From Deltaproteobacteria bacterium (GTDB lineage Bacteria; Myxococcota_A; UBA9160; UBA4427), in NCBI GenBank assembly GCA_002691205.1, contig NZHD01000030.1, positions 1 through 35,369 of the forward strand: a stretch of 35,369 nt of DNA, given 5' to 3'. Shown here piece by piece: positions 25,935 through 34,759 of the stretch. A program made the position numbers and the translations under genes. Below the pieces are notes generated by a model, which saw nothing but the letters and a program-made list of their open reading frames with translations, was not told the origin of the DNA and searched no databases. Numbering within the stretch: the stretch's first letter is position 1; each line of letters opens with the position of its first letter.

Positions 25935-26756
25935 CTAGGCGACCGGAAGGTTTACATCTTGCTTCTCGTGACCTCGATGGGCACTCGCCTGGAGAGCCCA
26001 AAACCCAAATAACCACAAAAATGCGTCCCAGGCATCAACCCAAAGACCTAAAAGAAGCCAATAGGCCGCGTTCAAAAAAAGGACCACATAGAAAAGTTTT
26101 TGACCAACACTTAAAAAACGCAGCCAGCCCACCCGCCTAGGCCAAAGCCTCTCCGCCAAAAGTCCCATCTGAGCAAAGCCAACCACCACCAACCACGCCA
26201 AGGCATTAAAGACTTCGACCAAAGCAAGCCAAATACCTTCATTCAAGTTTAGTGCGGAGATCAAAACCGGATCATTCTTATGCCGAAACACGTCGCCCCC
26301 AGATAGAGCTTCACAATTTTCGGCCGTAAGGGATTGATAAAGCTGCCAGTCGTCTAGGTAGTACGTCTCTACGTCAGCTAAAGAACAAACCTGACTTGAG
26401 GCGTAGCGTTCAAAATCGTCATAATAGAAATACCCGAGGACGTAGAGATAGAAAGCCAGAGAAAGAGCCACCGCCCCGAGAGTCGCCAACGTACCCAAAA
26501 GAACTGTCCGACGTTGACCAATCTGATCGACCTCTCGCCAACGAGCCAGAAAATAGAGAACCCCCATGGTCATCAGCCAGCCCATGTAATCAATGGTGAC
26601 AGCGAAAGTCTGCACCTTTTGAATCAGAGGCGTTTCGGGCAGCAATATCTGAAAGTTTGAAAAATCAAGAAACACGTAAAAGAAGGTGTTGGCAAGCACA
26701 CCCAGATAGATGAGAAGACGAACTCCCTTGAGCCAAACGTCTCTCTTAGGAGTCAT
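25935..26756 (-). CDS. Polytopic membrane protein, unknown function
   Basis: 273 residues from the ATG at 26756, chosen because GGAGG lies 8 bases upstream. There are about five or six membrane segments, including LLIYLGVLANTFFYVFLDF, TLGAVALSLAFYLYVLGYFYY and LFYVVLFLNAAYWLLLGLWVD. A loop of about 40 residues (SSQVCSLADVETYYLDDW to ENCEALSG) has two cysteines that could form a disulfide outside the cytoplasm. I do not recognise a family. It lies between the DMGDH-like gene and the acyl-CoA synthetase gene on the same strand, with gaps of 131 and 85 bases, so a shared transcript is possible but not shown. Confidence 0.77.
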   Translation of the reverse strand: MTPKRDVWLKGVRLLIYLGVLANTFFYVFLDFSNFQILLPETPLIQKVQTFAVTIDYMGWLMTMGVLYFLARWREVDQIGQRRTVLLGTLATLGAVALSLAFYLYVLGYFYYDDFERYASSQVCSLADVETYYLDDWQLYQSLTAENCEALSGGDVFRHKNDPVLISALNLNEGIWLALVEVFNALAWLVVVGFAQMGLLAERLWPRRVGWLRFLSVGQKLFYVVLFLNAAYWLLLGLWVDAWDAFLWLFGFWALQASAHRGHEKQDVNLPVA

Positions 26757-26887
26757 GGCTCCCGCCTCCGCATTCATTCGGCTCACCTCGCACTCACTCA
26801 GAAGCCTCTTTGATCCGTGCCTGGCCGACCTCGCAGGGCCTATTCATATACCGCGTCGCGCCGACTTCTCTTAGAGCGACGTTGCCG

Positions 26888-29368
26888 TCAACTCTTAATT
26901 CGCTCTCCCTTGGGATCGTAAAGGGGACGAAGAGAGGCACGGGCACGATGTTTCTGAAGCGCCAATTCCACTTCCCACTCACCCGAGTCGAGATAGGCTT
27001 TTGTCACAGGCTCGTCGGCCTCCACGTAACCGAGCCCCACAGAGGCTCCAAGCGTGTGCCCGTAGGCGCCGGCCCGGATGTATCCCACTGCAACTCCATT
27101 GCGCCAGATCACTTCACCGTGAAGGAGTAAAGGTTCGGGATCCTCAAGAATAAATTGCACCAACCGTCGATGAGGCACGCCCGCCTCTTTCTGCTTCGCG
27201 AGAACGTCACGACCAATAAAACCACCCGGCTTGTCGAGCTTCACCGCGAAGCCCAGTCCAGCCTCAATGGGCGTGTCGGTATTCACTACGTCATGACCGA
27301 AATCGCGGTAGGCTTTTTCTAAACGGAGGCTGCTCAGCGCCTGAAGGCCTGCGTGTCGCAATCCGAATTCCGGCCCCACCTCAACCAGGCGTTCATACAC
27401 ATCCTGTGCGTGCTCAGTCGCGATATACAATTCCCAGCCGAGTTCGCCGAGGTAAGTCACTCGAATAGCGTACACCCGAGCGTACCCCATCTCGATTTCG
27501 CGGCCCGACATATAGGGAAAATCATCGTTCTCCAACGAGTCGGGCGTAAGGCGACTCAGCAGGGCTCGAGACTTGGGCCCTTGGACCGTCATCATGGCAT
27601 AGGCCGAGGTCAAATCCGTAATCGTCACGTGCGCGTCCGGATCGAAATGACGTTGCATCCAGGTCTCGATATGACGATGAACCGTATCGGAACAAACCAC
27701 CACGAATTCATCCTCGGACCGGCGCGAGATGGTCAAGTCCGCCTCAATGCCCCCGCCGTGATTAGTCCATTGGGTGTACACAATACGACCCACGGGCACG
27801 TCGAGTTCGTTACAGCTAATGCGATTCAGCTGGGCCAGTGCGTCTCGGCCTCGAACGCTGAACTTAGACATGAAGGACATGTCCATCAGGACAACGTCCT
27901 CACGACAAGCCCGATGCTCGGCCGCTACATTTTCGAAGGAGTTCTGACGATCCCACGTATACTCTTCGACTTCGGGCTTCTCGCCCTCGTTCGCATACCA
28001 ATCCGCGATCTCCCAGCCCGCAGACTGAACAAAGCAAGCACCGGCTGAGGCCAAACGGTCGTGCAAGATATGACGTTTGACATTTCGAGCCGTCTCAAAT
28101 GTTTCATTGGGGTGATGAATTTTATACATCTCACCCACGATTTCGACGGTGCGGTCCTTCCGGTACTGCCGGTTCGTCTGATACTTTTGAAAACGATCAA
28201 TATTCAGCTCGGTCACATCGATATCGGGCTCGCCTTCAATAATCCAATGAGCCAGAAGGCGGCCGATCCCGCCCCCCTGCAGAATCCCCAAGGAATTCAA
28301 ACCCGCGGCCACATAAAAATTCTTGAGTTCGGGGGCTTCACCCACCAAGGGAGCCAGATCCGGCGTAAAACTCTCGGGCCCACAGAAAAATTGACGCACC
28401 GTCGCGTCCTGGGCGGACGGAATACGCTCAAGGGCATTGGTCAAATAAGGCATCATTCGGTCCAGATCTGGATCAAGGACCGTAAAGGCAGACTTCTCGG
28501 GGATACCATCCAGTGACCAAGGAGCGGCGACGGGCTCAAAAAGTCCCGCCATCAAGCCACTGCCTTCTTCGCGGAAATAGCCATAGACAGACGGGTCTTC
28601 CAAAATGGGCATATTGCGATCCATGCCTTCAACTCCGTCCAGGATGACGTAGTAATGTTCGGCCGCCTGAAGAGGACAGCTCACTCCCGCCATCTCGCCG
28701 ACCTGCCGCCCCCACATCCCCGCGCAGTTCACCACGATCTCGGATTCGATGGGACCTTGGTCGGTCATCACTCCAGTCACTCGGCCGTTCTGACTGTGCA
28801 CATCGGTGACTTCAACGCCCTCAATGAGTCGAACGCCCAAAGCCTTGGCCCCTTTGGATAAGGAAATTGTGACATCCACAGGATTGGCTCGACCGTCCGC
28901 CTCAGTAAAGAAGCCTCCAAGAAGATCCTCCGTCCGAGCCATGGGCCACAGCTTTCGAATATCATCGACAGACACTTCTTGAGAGTCGACTCCCATGAGT
29001 CGACTAAAGCTGGCTTTTCGCTTCAGATCACCAAAGACCTCTTTGTCGGCCGCCACTTGTAATAACCCCACAGGTCGAAAACCGGTGGCAAAGCCCGTCT
29101 CGTTTTCAAGCTCCGCATACAGATCGCGCGTGTAGCGAGCAATCTTCATCAAAGTCTCTGTCGTAAACCCCGAGGTCACAACCAATCCCGCGGCGTGCCA
29201 AGTCGTTCCTGAAGTGAGCTTATGGCGCTCAAGCAGAACCACGTCGTTCCAGCCCGCTTTCCCGAGGTGGTACGCGAGGCTGCACCCGATCACACCTCCT
29301 CCGATAATGGTCACTCGGGCGCGGTCGGGGATCTCTATCTGTTCGCTTGCAGTCTGAGTCTGTGTCAC
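26888..29368 (-). CDS. Dimethylglycine/sarcosine dehydrogenase-like FAD enzyme with GcvT domain
   Basis: 826 residues. The N-terminal DAO domain has VTIIGGGVIGCSLAYHLGKAG at 19-39 and the likely flavin-linking H58 in SGTTWHAAGLV, as in dimethylglycine dehydrogenase. The FAO_M bridge is at about 390-450. From about 455 the C-terminal half is a folate-binding GcvT-type aminomethyltransferase domain, with DMSFMSKFSVRGRDA, VQGPKSRALLSRLT and YLGELGWELYIATEHA, ending in a GcvT_C barrel (GEVIWRNGVAVGYIRAGAYGH). Such fusions oxidise N-methyl groups and pass the one-carbon unit to tetrahydrofolate. The exact substrate (dimethylglycine, sarcosine or a related amine) is not determinable. The start is GTG at 29368 with GGAGAG upstream. 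Confidence 0.93.
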   Translation of the reverse strand: MTQTQTASEQIEIPDRARVTIIGGGVIGCSLAYHLGKAGWNDVVLLERHKLTSGTTWHAAGLVVTSGFTTETLMKIARYTRDLYAELENETGFATGFRPVGLLQVAADKEVFGDLKRKASFSRLMGVDSQEVSVDDIRKLWPMARTEDLLGGFFTEADGRANPVDVTISLSKGAKALGVRLIEGVEVTDVHSQNGRVTGVMTDQGPIESEIVVNCAGMWGRQVGEMAGVSCPLQAAEHYYVILDGVEGMDRNMPILEDPSVYGYFREEGSGLMAGLFEPVAAPWSLDGIPEKSAFTVLDPDLDRMMPYLTNALERIPSAQDATVRQFFCGPESFTPDLAPLVGEAPELKNFYVAAGLNSLGILQGGGIGRLLAHWIIEGEPDIDVTELNIDRFQKYQTNRQYRKDRTVEIVGEMYKIHHPNETFETARNVKRHILHDRLASAGACFVQSAGWEIADWYANEGEKPEVEEYTWDRQNSFENVAAEHRACREDVVLMDMSFMSKFSVRGRDALAQLNRISCNELDVPVGRIVYTQWTNHGGGIEADLTISRRSEDEFVVVCSDTVHRHIETWMQRHFDPDAHVTITDLTSAYAMMTVQGPKSRALLSRLTPDSLENDDFPYMSGREIEMGYARVYAIRVTYLGELGWELYIATEHAQDVYERLVEVGPEFGLRHAGLQALSSLRLEKAYRDFGHDVVNTDTPIEAGLGFAVKLDKPGGFIGRDVLAKQKEAGVPHRRLVQFILEDPEPLLLHGEVIWRNGVAVGYIRAGAYGHTLGASVGLGYVEADEPVTKAYLDSGEWEVELALQKHRARASLRPLYDPKGERIKS

Positions 29369-29507
29369 TGCTTACTCTCTCCAATTACATGTCGGCCGAA
29401 CACGCCGCGAAAAAAACGCCAATCCCTGAAAAACGGTTCACCCCAAGACAAGAAACGAATACACCTCTAAGACCAAATACGGCAGGTATACTCACGCCTC
29501 CATAAGT

Positions 29508-30491
29508 TCAAAAGCCGAATCCGGCATTCCACGACAATCGAACCCCAATTGCCCCTCGTACGGAGAAGTCTTTGGGCTGATACGTGAAGGTCGTAGTCCC
29601 GATCTCTCCGTTCGGAAACTCGGATTCAACCACCCGGATCAAAGGAGAAGTATCTAGATTCCATAAGAACTGCGCCTGTCCATAGAGGCTCAACCCGAGG
29701 CGAGCTCCGGAAACCAGAACCATCTCGGCTTCACCGATGGGACCCAGAAAATGATACGTCTGATTTTCAGACGCCAATCGGCTTCGCACCGTGAAATAGC
29801 CATCGGCTCCGCCGCCCGGGTTTTGAGGATCTGGAATAAAACCGTATCCCACCAAGGCCATCCGGGAAGTGATCGCCACTCGTTCCCGCATGTAATTGAC
29901 GCCCACCTTAAATCGAAACATGGAATCCCGGTAAGGCACTTCAAAAACAGAGCCCACTCCCACGAACCACCCCGACTCTAGATATCGCGAATCGGTTTGG
30001 GCCGCGACGCCTTTAAAGGGCGGATCGAATCCCTGATCGACCAGCTGCTCAGGCATTCGAGGCACGAACTTGCCATCCTCAGGCCGCGTCACCACCGGGT
30101 GAGATTGGATCGGGTTAATCAACGCTCCCCCGAAGACCCAACCTCGCGGCAGCTTCATTGACCCGACTTGATAACGAGGAGTCATTAAATCAAGACCCAC
30201 TCGATATTGCACCGAACTCACTTCGGGCGAAGCTGAGCCGGACAGATTTGGACCACACACGTAGGTCACGGGGTTGGTGTTCGGCACTGGAATGCCCACA
30301 GAGCAATCCTGAGCAAAGGTGTCCACCGTGCCCGTCTCGTTCCAATCGGACAGGAGCACATCAAAAGTCAGAGACGGAATCCAGCGCCCTTGCAAGTCCT
30401 GGGCGCTCGGAGCTTCTTCGGCACCGGCGACATGAACGACCCCAAACAACCAAACAAAAAGCCAAGTCAGACATAGACGGCGCTTCTGCAT
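29508..30491 (-). CDS. Outer-membrane beta-barrel protein, unknown function
   Basis: 327 residues from the ATG at 30491, with AAGGAG 10 bases upstream. A clear Sec signal (MQKRRLCLTWLFVWLFGVVHVAGA) is followed by alternating strands rich in Gly and aromatics. Barrel-like pieces are WFVGVGSVFEVPYRDSMFRFKVGVNY and RLGLSLYGQAQFLWNL, and the last residue is Phe (WNAGFGF), the usual sign recognised by the BAM complex. Two cysteines (DCSVGIPVPNTNPVTYVC) may bridge an outer loop. No family is recognised. It lies between kamA and the DMGDH-like gene on the same strand and could be a porin for a substrate of that region, which is speculation. Confidence 0.8.
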   Translation of the reverse strand: MQKRRLCLTWLFVWLFGVVHVAGAEEAPSAQDLQGRWIPSLTFDVLLSDWNETGTVDTFAQDCSVGIPVPNTNPVTYVCGPNLSGSASPEVSSVQYRVGLDLMTPRYQVGSMKLPRGWVFGGALINPIQSHPVVTRPEDGKFVPRMPEQLVDQGFDPPFKGVAAQTDSRYLESGWFVGVGSVFEVPYRDSMFRFKVGVNYMRERVAITSRMALVGYGFIPDPQNPGGGADGYFTVRSRLASENQTYHFLGPIGEAEMVLVSGARLGLSLYGQAQFLWNLDTSPLIRVVESEFPNGEIGTTTFTYQPKDFSVRGAIGVRLSWNAGFGF

Positions 30492-30603
30492 ATCGAGGAC
30501 TCTCCTTGATGTAATTCTCAAACTCAAGCAACACTCCCAAAACGCGGTCGAACAAGAAGCATCGCCAAGCCCACCGCCCGTACTCTATCCCAGAAAGCCC
30601 ATC

Positions 30604-31746
30604 TTAGCCCCGCGGGTTTGGCTCCCGCCAAATCGCCCCGTCCCAGGCTTCCACCACATAGTCGTCGCCTTCACGGCCGCGCGCGAAGGGATAATCCAGG
30701 GGCACTTTCCCATGTGGCGTATCTAAAACGTATTGGGGAATAGCAAACCCGCTGGTCCTGCCCCGCATCCCTCGAAAAAGACTCATGCCCTCCTCGATGG
30801 GCACCCGAAAATGCTCGGTGCCCTCAAGCAACTGCGCCTGATACACATAATACGGACGCACCCGCATCCGGACCAAGGTCTCGCAGAGCCTCTGCATCAC
30901 CTCAAGCGAATCGTTGATTCCCTGAAGCAACACGCTCTGATTCCCAACCGGGATCCCCGCTCGCAGAAGTCGATCGCACGCCGCAGCCGCGTCGGCGGTG
31001 AGCTCGGACGGATGATTGAAATGCGTATTGACCCAAATCGGATGATATTGCTCAAGCATGGAACACAATTCATCAGTCACCCTAAAGGGCAGCGTCACGG
31101 GCAGGCGCGTCCCGAGACGAATCAACTCAACGTGAGGAATCGATCGAAGACGTTTCAGAAGCCATTCCAATCGACGGTCCGAAAAAATCAGAGGGTCTCC
31201 GCCCGTCAACAAAACATCTCGAATCTCAGGGGTTGCTGCAATCCATTCAAGAGCCATCTCAAGCTCACGCTTGCGCATGGTCCAGTCCTCATCTCCCACC
31301 ATCCTCTTCCGCAGACAGTAGCGACAATAAAGAGCGCACTCGTTATTCACGCAGAAGGCGATGCGGTCCGGGTAGACCCGAATCACATTTTTAACAGGCG
31401 AGTGCTCTACTTCATTGAGTGGATCAGACAGCCCGGCCGCGTCGGCGAGTTCAACGGGACGCGGGACCACTTGGCGCCGCATGGGGCAATTGGGATCATC
31501 CGGATCCATCAAGGAAGCGTAGTAAGGCGTAATCACAAAACGAAAATGAGTGGACAGTTCTTCGATGGCCGAGACTTCTTCCGGCGTCGGCTGAATCCAC
31601 CTCGACAGCTCATCCGCGCTACGAATCCGGTTTCGCATCTGCCAACCCGGATCCTGCCAATCCTCAAGAGAGACATGGGGCGGCGGGGTCGTGGCCCGTA
31701 AAGGCCAGGCCGGCTGGGAGAACCCCTCTTTGATCGCTTCACTCAT
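30604..31746 (-). CDS. KamA-family radical SAM aminomutase
   Basis: 380-residue radical SAM, PLP enzyme of the lysine 2,3-aminomutase group. The cluster motif CALYCRYC has C137, C141 and C144. PLP lysine is K347 in DTPHGKVPL. Other signatures are TGGDPLIFSD, NTHFNHPSELT and PVGNQSVLLQGIND. In clostridial lysine 2,3-aminomutase, D293 and D330 bind the lysine side chain; by my unaided alignment D330 is kept as D342, but D293 (in YQCDL) is Q305 (YQAQL). Bacterial members can act on free lysine, glutamate or, as EpmB, on EF-P. No epmA or efp gene is here, and Q305 makes the substrate open. The ATG at 31746 has AAGGG upstream. Confidence 0.88.
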   Translation of the reverse strand: MSEAIKEGFSQPAWPLRATTPPPHVSLEDWQDPGWQMRNRIRSADELSRWIQPTPEEVSAIEELSTHFRFVITPYYASLMDPDDPNCPMRRQVVPRPVELADAAGLSDPLNEVEHSPVKNVIRVYPDRIAFCVNNECALYCRYCLRKRMVGDEDWTMRKRELEMALEWIAATPEIRDVLLTGGDPLIFSDRRLEWLLKRLRSIPHVELIRLGTRLPVTLPFRVTDELCSMLEQYHPIWVNTHFNHPSELTADAAAACDRLLRAGIPVGNQSVLLQGINDSLEVMQRLCETLVRMRVRPYYVYQAQLLEGTEHFRVPIEEGMSLFRGMRGRTSGFAIPQYVLDTPHGKVPLDYPFARGREGDDYVVEAWDGAIWREPNPRG

Positions 31747-32102
31747 GGTGCCCTTCCCTTTTTGCGCTCCAAATACCGCGTTGCGCCGTCACCCGGAAGA
31801 AACCTTTCGGCGGATCGGCCCCTTCAGAATGGCGAAGCTCAGGACTCCTGCCAAACCCGTCGCCTTCTCAGGCCTCACACCCCGTCCCACAAGAGACCGA
31901 AAGCCGGTGACAAAATCCCTTCAAGCCAGTTCAAAAAGCCAGAGTGGCGTTCCTGGGAATCCCATCCAAACACCGAATCGGTCTCTTTGCGACACACGGA
32001 ATACAAATCCAAGCTCGCACCCTCGGGTGATTTCGAGGCCCGAAACTCAACGGCTCTTCGCCCCATTCGCACTTCCTAAAAAGGTGCGGCATTGTTGGCA
32101 AA
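31747..32102. other. Intergenic region, divergent kamA / TPR genes
   Basis: 356 bases between divergent genes. I looked for -35/-10 pairs, inverted repeats and RNA-like structure and saw nothing convincing. Both strands are open in parts but without protein character or ribosome binding sites. Confidence 0.5.
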
Positions 32103-32924
32103 ATGAAACAAAATCAATTTCTACTCATTGGACTCGGGGTCGCTTTATTGTTCGTGGGCGCGGCCTTTGTGATTCTCTCCCCCTCTCCTGAAGAACGCCT
32201 GGCTCAAGCCGTCTCCGAGGGACGCTGGTCCGATGTCGAGCAACAAGCCCAGGTCGAACTCGAGAAAACCCAAGACGTAGAGAAGCAAGCCGACTTTTAC
32301 GACCTCCTCGGGCGTGCCTACAGAGAACAGGGGAAAAACCGCCTCGCTTTCGACGCCTACATGGCCGCGAGCGAGCGACGAACGAGCGAGCCCGAACTCC
32401 GGCGACGCGCGGCGATCGAACTTGTCAAAGTGGGCCACAAAAAGTCTGAACGAGGCGAGCCGGAAGCGGGAATTGAGACCTACCGAGAAGCCATCGAACT
32501 CGCCCCTCTGATTCCTCAGGGCCACCGTGCCCTCGTGGCCGCCCTGCGAGAACAGTACAACCTCGAGGAGGCCATCGTCGCACTCGAAGCTGCGATGCAA
32601 ACGATTCCTCAAGACGTCAAGCTTCGACTCCAGTTAGCGTGGCTTCTCGGTAGCCACCCCGATCCAGACATCCGAAACCCCTACCGAGCCGTGGAACTCG
32701 CCAACGACATCCTGCTGCATGACCGCACCCCAGAAACCCTCGACACATTTGCCGTAGCGTTAGCGTCTGCAGGGGACTTCAAGCAAGCCATCCGCTTTGA
32801 GCTCGACGCCATCGACCTCGCCGGCGGCGAGGAGGCTCCCTTATTTGAAGACCGGCGCAAACGCGTTGGCCGTTTCCTCAAAGATGAGCCCTACATTGAG
32901 CAGCCCGCGCCGATCACACCCTAG
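32103..32924 (+). CDS. Membrane-anchored TPR protein
   Basis: 273 residues with an N-terminal membrane segment (FLLIGLGVALLFVGAAFVIL at about 6-25) and then a helical repeat domain in the periplasm or cytoplasm. Tetratricopeptide units are seen in DVEKQADFYDLLGRAYREQGKNRLAFDAYMAAS, EAGIETYREAIELAPLIPQGHRALVAALREQYNLEEAIVALEAAM and LDTFAVALASAGDFKQAIRFELDAIDLA. Such proteins scaffold complexes; the partner is unknown. The ATG at 32103 has AAAAGGTG, somewhat far upstream. The 3' end lies 7 bases from the convergent DUF1330 gene. Confidence 0.83.
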   Translation: MKQNQFLLIGLGVALLFVGAAFVILSPSPEERLAQAVSEGRWSDVEQQAQVELEKTQDVEKQADFYDLLGRAYREQGKNRLAFDAYMAASERRTSEPELRRRAAIELVKVGHKKSERGEPEAGIETYREAIELAPLIPQGHRALVAALREQYNLEEAIVALEAAMQTIPQDVKLRLQLAWLLGSHPDPDIRNPYRAVELANDILLHDRTPETLDTFAVALASAGDFKQAIRFELDAIDLAGGEEAPLFEDRRKRVGRFLKDEPYIEQPAPITP

Positions 32925-32931
32925 GGTCCGT

Positions 32932-33228
32932 TCAGCCCATTCCGTTCACGAGAACCGCGAAGTGGTTCGACGTCGCTCCGAGCCGAAGTCCGAGTACGGA
33001 TTGATAATCGCCGGATTCGTAAATCTCCCGGGCCTTCTCTTTCGACTCAAACTTCAACACCACCGTCTGATGCCCCGCCGTGTCTCCTTCAACTCGCTCA
33101 CTTTCGGTATCAAAGACAAGGATCTCGCACTCTGATCCGATTTTCAGAGCCGGACCCGCTCCCGATTGATACTCGCCATACTTGGCCGCGTCTTGAACAG
33201 AATAATTCACAATGAGATACCCGGGCAT
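32932..33228 (-). CDS. DUF1330-family protein
   Basis: 98 residues from the ATG at 33228, with AGGAGG upstream. It is a dimeric alpha-beta barrel of the DUF1330 group: MPGYLIVNYSVQDAAKYGEYQ at the start, ERVEGDTAGHQTVVLKFESKEKAREIYESGDYQSVLGLR in the middle. The family has no firm biochemical role. It is convergent with the TPR gene and is not clearly linked to plsC upstream (210 bases away). Confidence 0.87.
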   Translation of the reverse strand: MPGYLIVNYSVQDAAKYGEYQSGAGPALKIGSECEILVFDTESERVEGDTAGHQTVVLKFESKEKAREIYESGDYQSVLGLRLGATSNHFAVLVNGMG

Positions 33229-33438
33229 GAAAACAATCCTCCTAAAAGATGAACTCCAAACCATAACCCAATCGGTCAAGCTCGAAATTCAAACCTGTTG
33301 AGCGTCAGCCATGACGAAGACACGGTCCCCAGCATCCCCGAGGAAACTTCTTTGCTCTAGGGAAAAGACGGACAAATCTCGGATCTCTAGGGTCGCACGC
33401 GCCAAGGCTTCGGCTTTCTTATCTCAGAGAGCGATGCT

Positions 33439-34203
33439 CTATTTCACCCGTGAAGTCGAATCGGGCCCCACGCCTCCAGCCAACACCTCGCGATAGCGCT
33501 CTTCCAGCGCGGCGGTTTCCGTCTCCACAGACTCGAGGGTCCAGTCTTCGGTGGGGATGGGTTCGAGGACTTCGACCCGGACTTCACCGCGGCGCATAAT
33601 GAGGCCTCTTTGCGGCAGGATCTCCCGGGCATTGTGGATCACGATGGGGATGAGGGGCGCGCCCGTAGCCACGGCCACGTGGGCGGCTCCTTTCTTGAAG
33701 CGGCCCACCGCCTGGCCTTCGCTGCGGGTGCCTTCGGGCGCGAGAGCCAGTGCCAGACCCTGTTCACAGGCTTCCACCGCCGGCCGCATGGCTCGCTCGG
33801 GATCATGGCCCCGATCGCGCTCCACGAACACCGTCCCCACAAAGGCGAAGGCGGGGCCCAGAAACGGATTCTTTAGAATTTCACTTTTGGCCACAGCCAC
33901 GAAATCCTCACGCAGGAGCTCACAAAGAAGGATGGGGTCGATGCCACTCTGGTGATTGATCGTAAAAATAGCGGGCCTCACACGAAGTCGTTCGGCGCCT
34001 TTCACACTCAACCGAATGCCGGCCGCCCGGGTGCCCTGACTCCCCCAAAGCCGGGTGGCCCGGTTGAAGGCTCGCCTGCGGTCGCCGCTCCAGAGAGCCG
34101 TCCAGACCCCGGCCAAAAGGCCCGGGCCGATGGCCAACACCGCCAGCACCGTGCGCAGCACGTCGCCGAGAGTTGGAGGCGGCGCGCCGGGATTGTCTTT
34201 CAT
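33439..34203 (-). CDS. plsC: 1-acyl-sn-glycerol-3-phosphate acyltransferase (PlsC family)
   Basis: 254-residue inner-membrane acyltransferase that adds the second fatty acid to lysophosphatidic acid in phospholipid synthesis. The catalytic motif is NHQSGID with H84 and D89. The phosphate-binding motif is PEGTR at 156-160, followed by GRFKKGAAHVAVATGAPLIPIVI. KSEILKNPFLGPAFAFVG is the block between them. A hydrophobic stretch at about 16-36 anchors the protein. The ATG at 34203 has no strong ribosome binding site. tRNA-Lys lies 38 bases upstream on the same strand and could be on the same transcript. Confidence 0.93.
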   Translation of the reverse strand: MKDNPGAPPPTLGDVLRTVLAVLAIGPGLLAGVWTALWSGDRRRAFNRATRLWGSQGTRAAGIRLSVKGAERLRVRPAIFTINHQSGIDPILLCELLREDFVAVAKSEILKNPFLGPAFAFVGTVFVERDRGHDPERAMRPAVEACEQGLALALAPEGTRSEGQAVGRFKKGAAHVAVATGAPLIPIVIHNAREILPQRGLIMRRGEVRVEVLEPIPTEDWTLESVETETAALEERYREVLAGGVGPDSTSRVK

Positions 34204-34241
34204 ACGAATTGGCCAAACAGTCTGGGCTAGGCTTGAGTCGG

Positions 34242-34313
34242 TGAGCCCGCACGGATTCGAACCGTGAACCTAGAGATTAAAAGTCTCTTGCACTACCGTT
34301 GTGCTACGGGCCC
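34242..34313 (-). tRNA. tRNA-Lys (anticodon UUU)
   Basis: The minus strand folds as a 72-base cloverleaf. The acceptor arm is GGGCCCG with CGGGCTC (one G-U pair), the D stem GCAC/GTGC, the anticodon stem AGAGA/TCTCT with loop CTTTTAA, a 5-base variable loop and the T arm CACGG-TTCGAAT-CCGTG. The anticodon is TTT. The discriminator is A, followed by CCG, so the CCA end is not encoded and must be added by the CCA enzyme. Confidence 0.96.
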
Positions 34314-34759
34314 GGTCTGTGATTACCACTGCCCGAGCCACATGTCGACGCCCTGAGGTCAGGAACATGCCTCAACCGGTGGATTTCAAGGGGTTTTCCG
34401 TAGGCTGCCTCGCCTTCTCGCCAAGCTCACGCCAAAAAGGCAGAAACCCAATAGCTAAAACACCGTTCGAAGTTGACTTTCGCCTTTTCTTCGCCTACGG
34501 TCTGTTTGTCGCTCTTCAACCACGAGAAAGGATCACACAGCCAGACCGCGAAGTCGAGACCTCAATGCGTCATGGCCGTATCCAGCCCATCAGGGCCCCT
34601 CAGAACCACCAGAACTGTCAGAACTGTCGGAACTGTCGGAACCACTAGAACTGTCAGAACCACTAGAACCAAAAACACACGGAAAGAGAGCCCGCAGCTC
34701 AATCAAGCCAGCCTCAAATTCAACTCAGCATCCATCGGGAAAAGCACAGGGGGTAAAAC
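34314..34759. other. Gene-poor region with 9-bp minisatellite
   Basis: 446 bases upstream of tRNA-Lys (which runs leftwards) and before the doubtful gene at 34760. Open frames here are fragmentary and interrupted by the minisatellite. No RNA gene or clear promoter was recognised. Confidence 0.5.
34602..34670 (+). repeat. Tandem 9-bp repeat, about 7.7 copies
   Basis: Units of the forms AGAACTGTC, GGAACTGTC, AGAACCACT, GGAACCACT and AGAACCACC follow one another without gaps. Two alternating types, ending TGTC and CACY, suggest past slippage and mutation. Translated on the plus strand it would give R/G-T-T/V tripeptides, but no gene is supported there. Confidence 0.9.
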
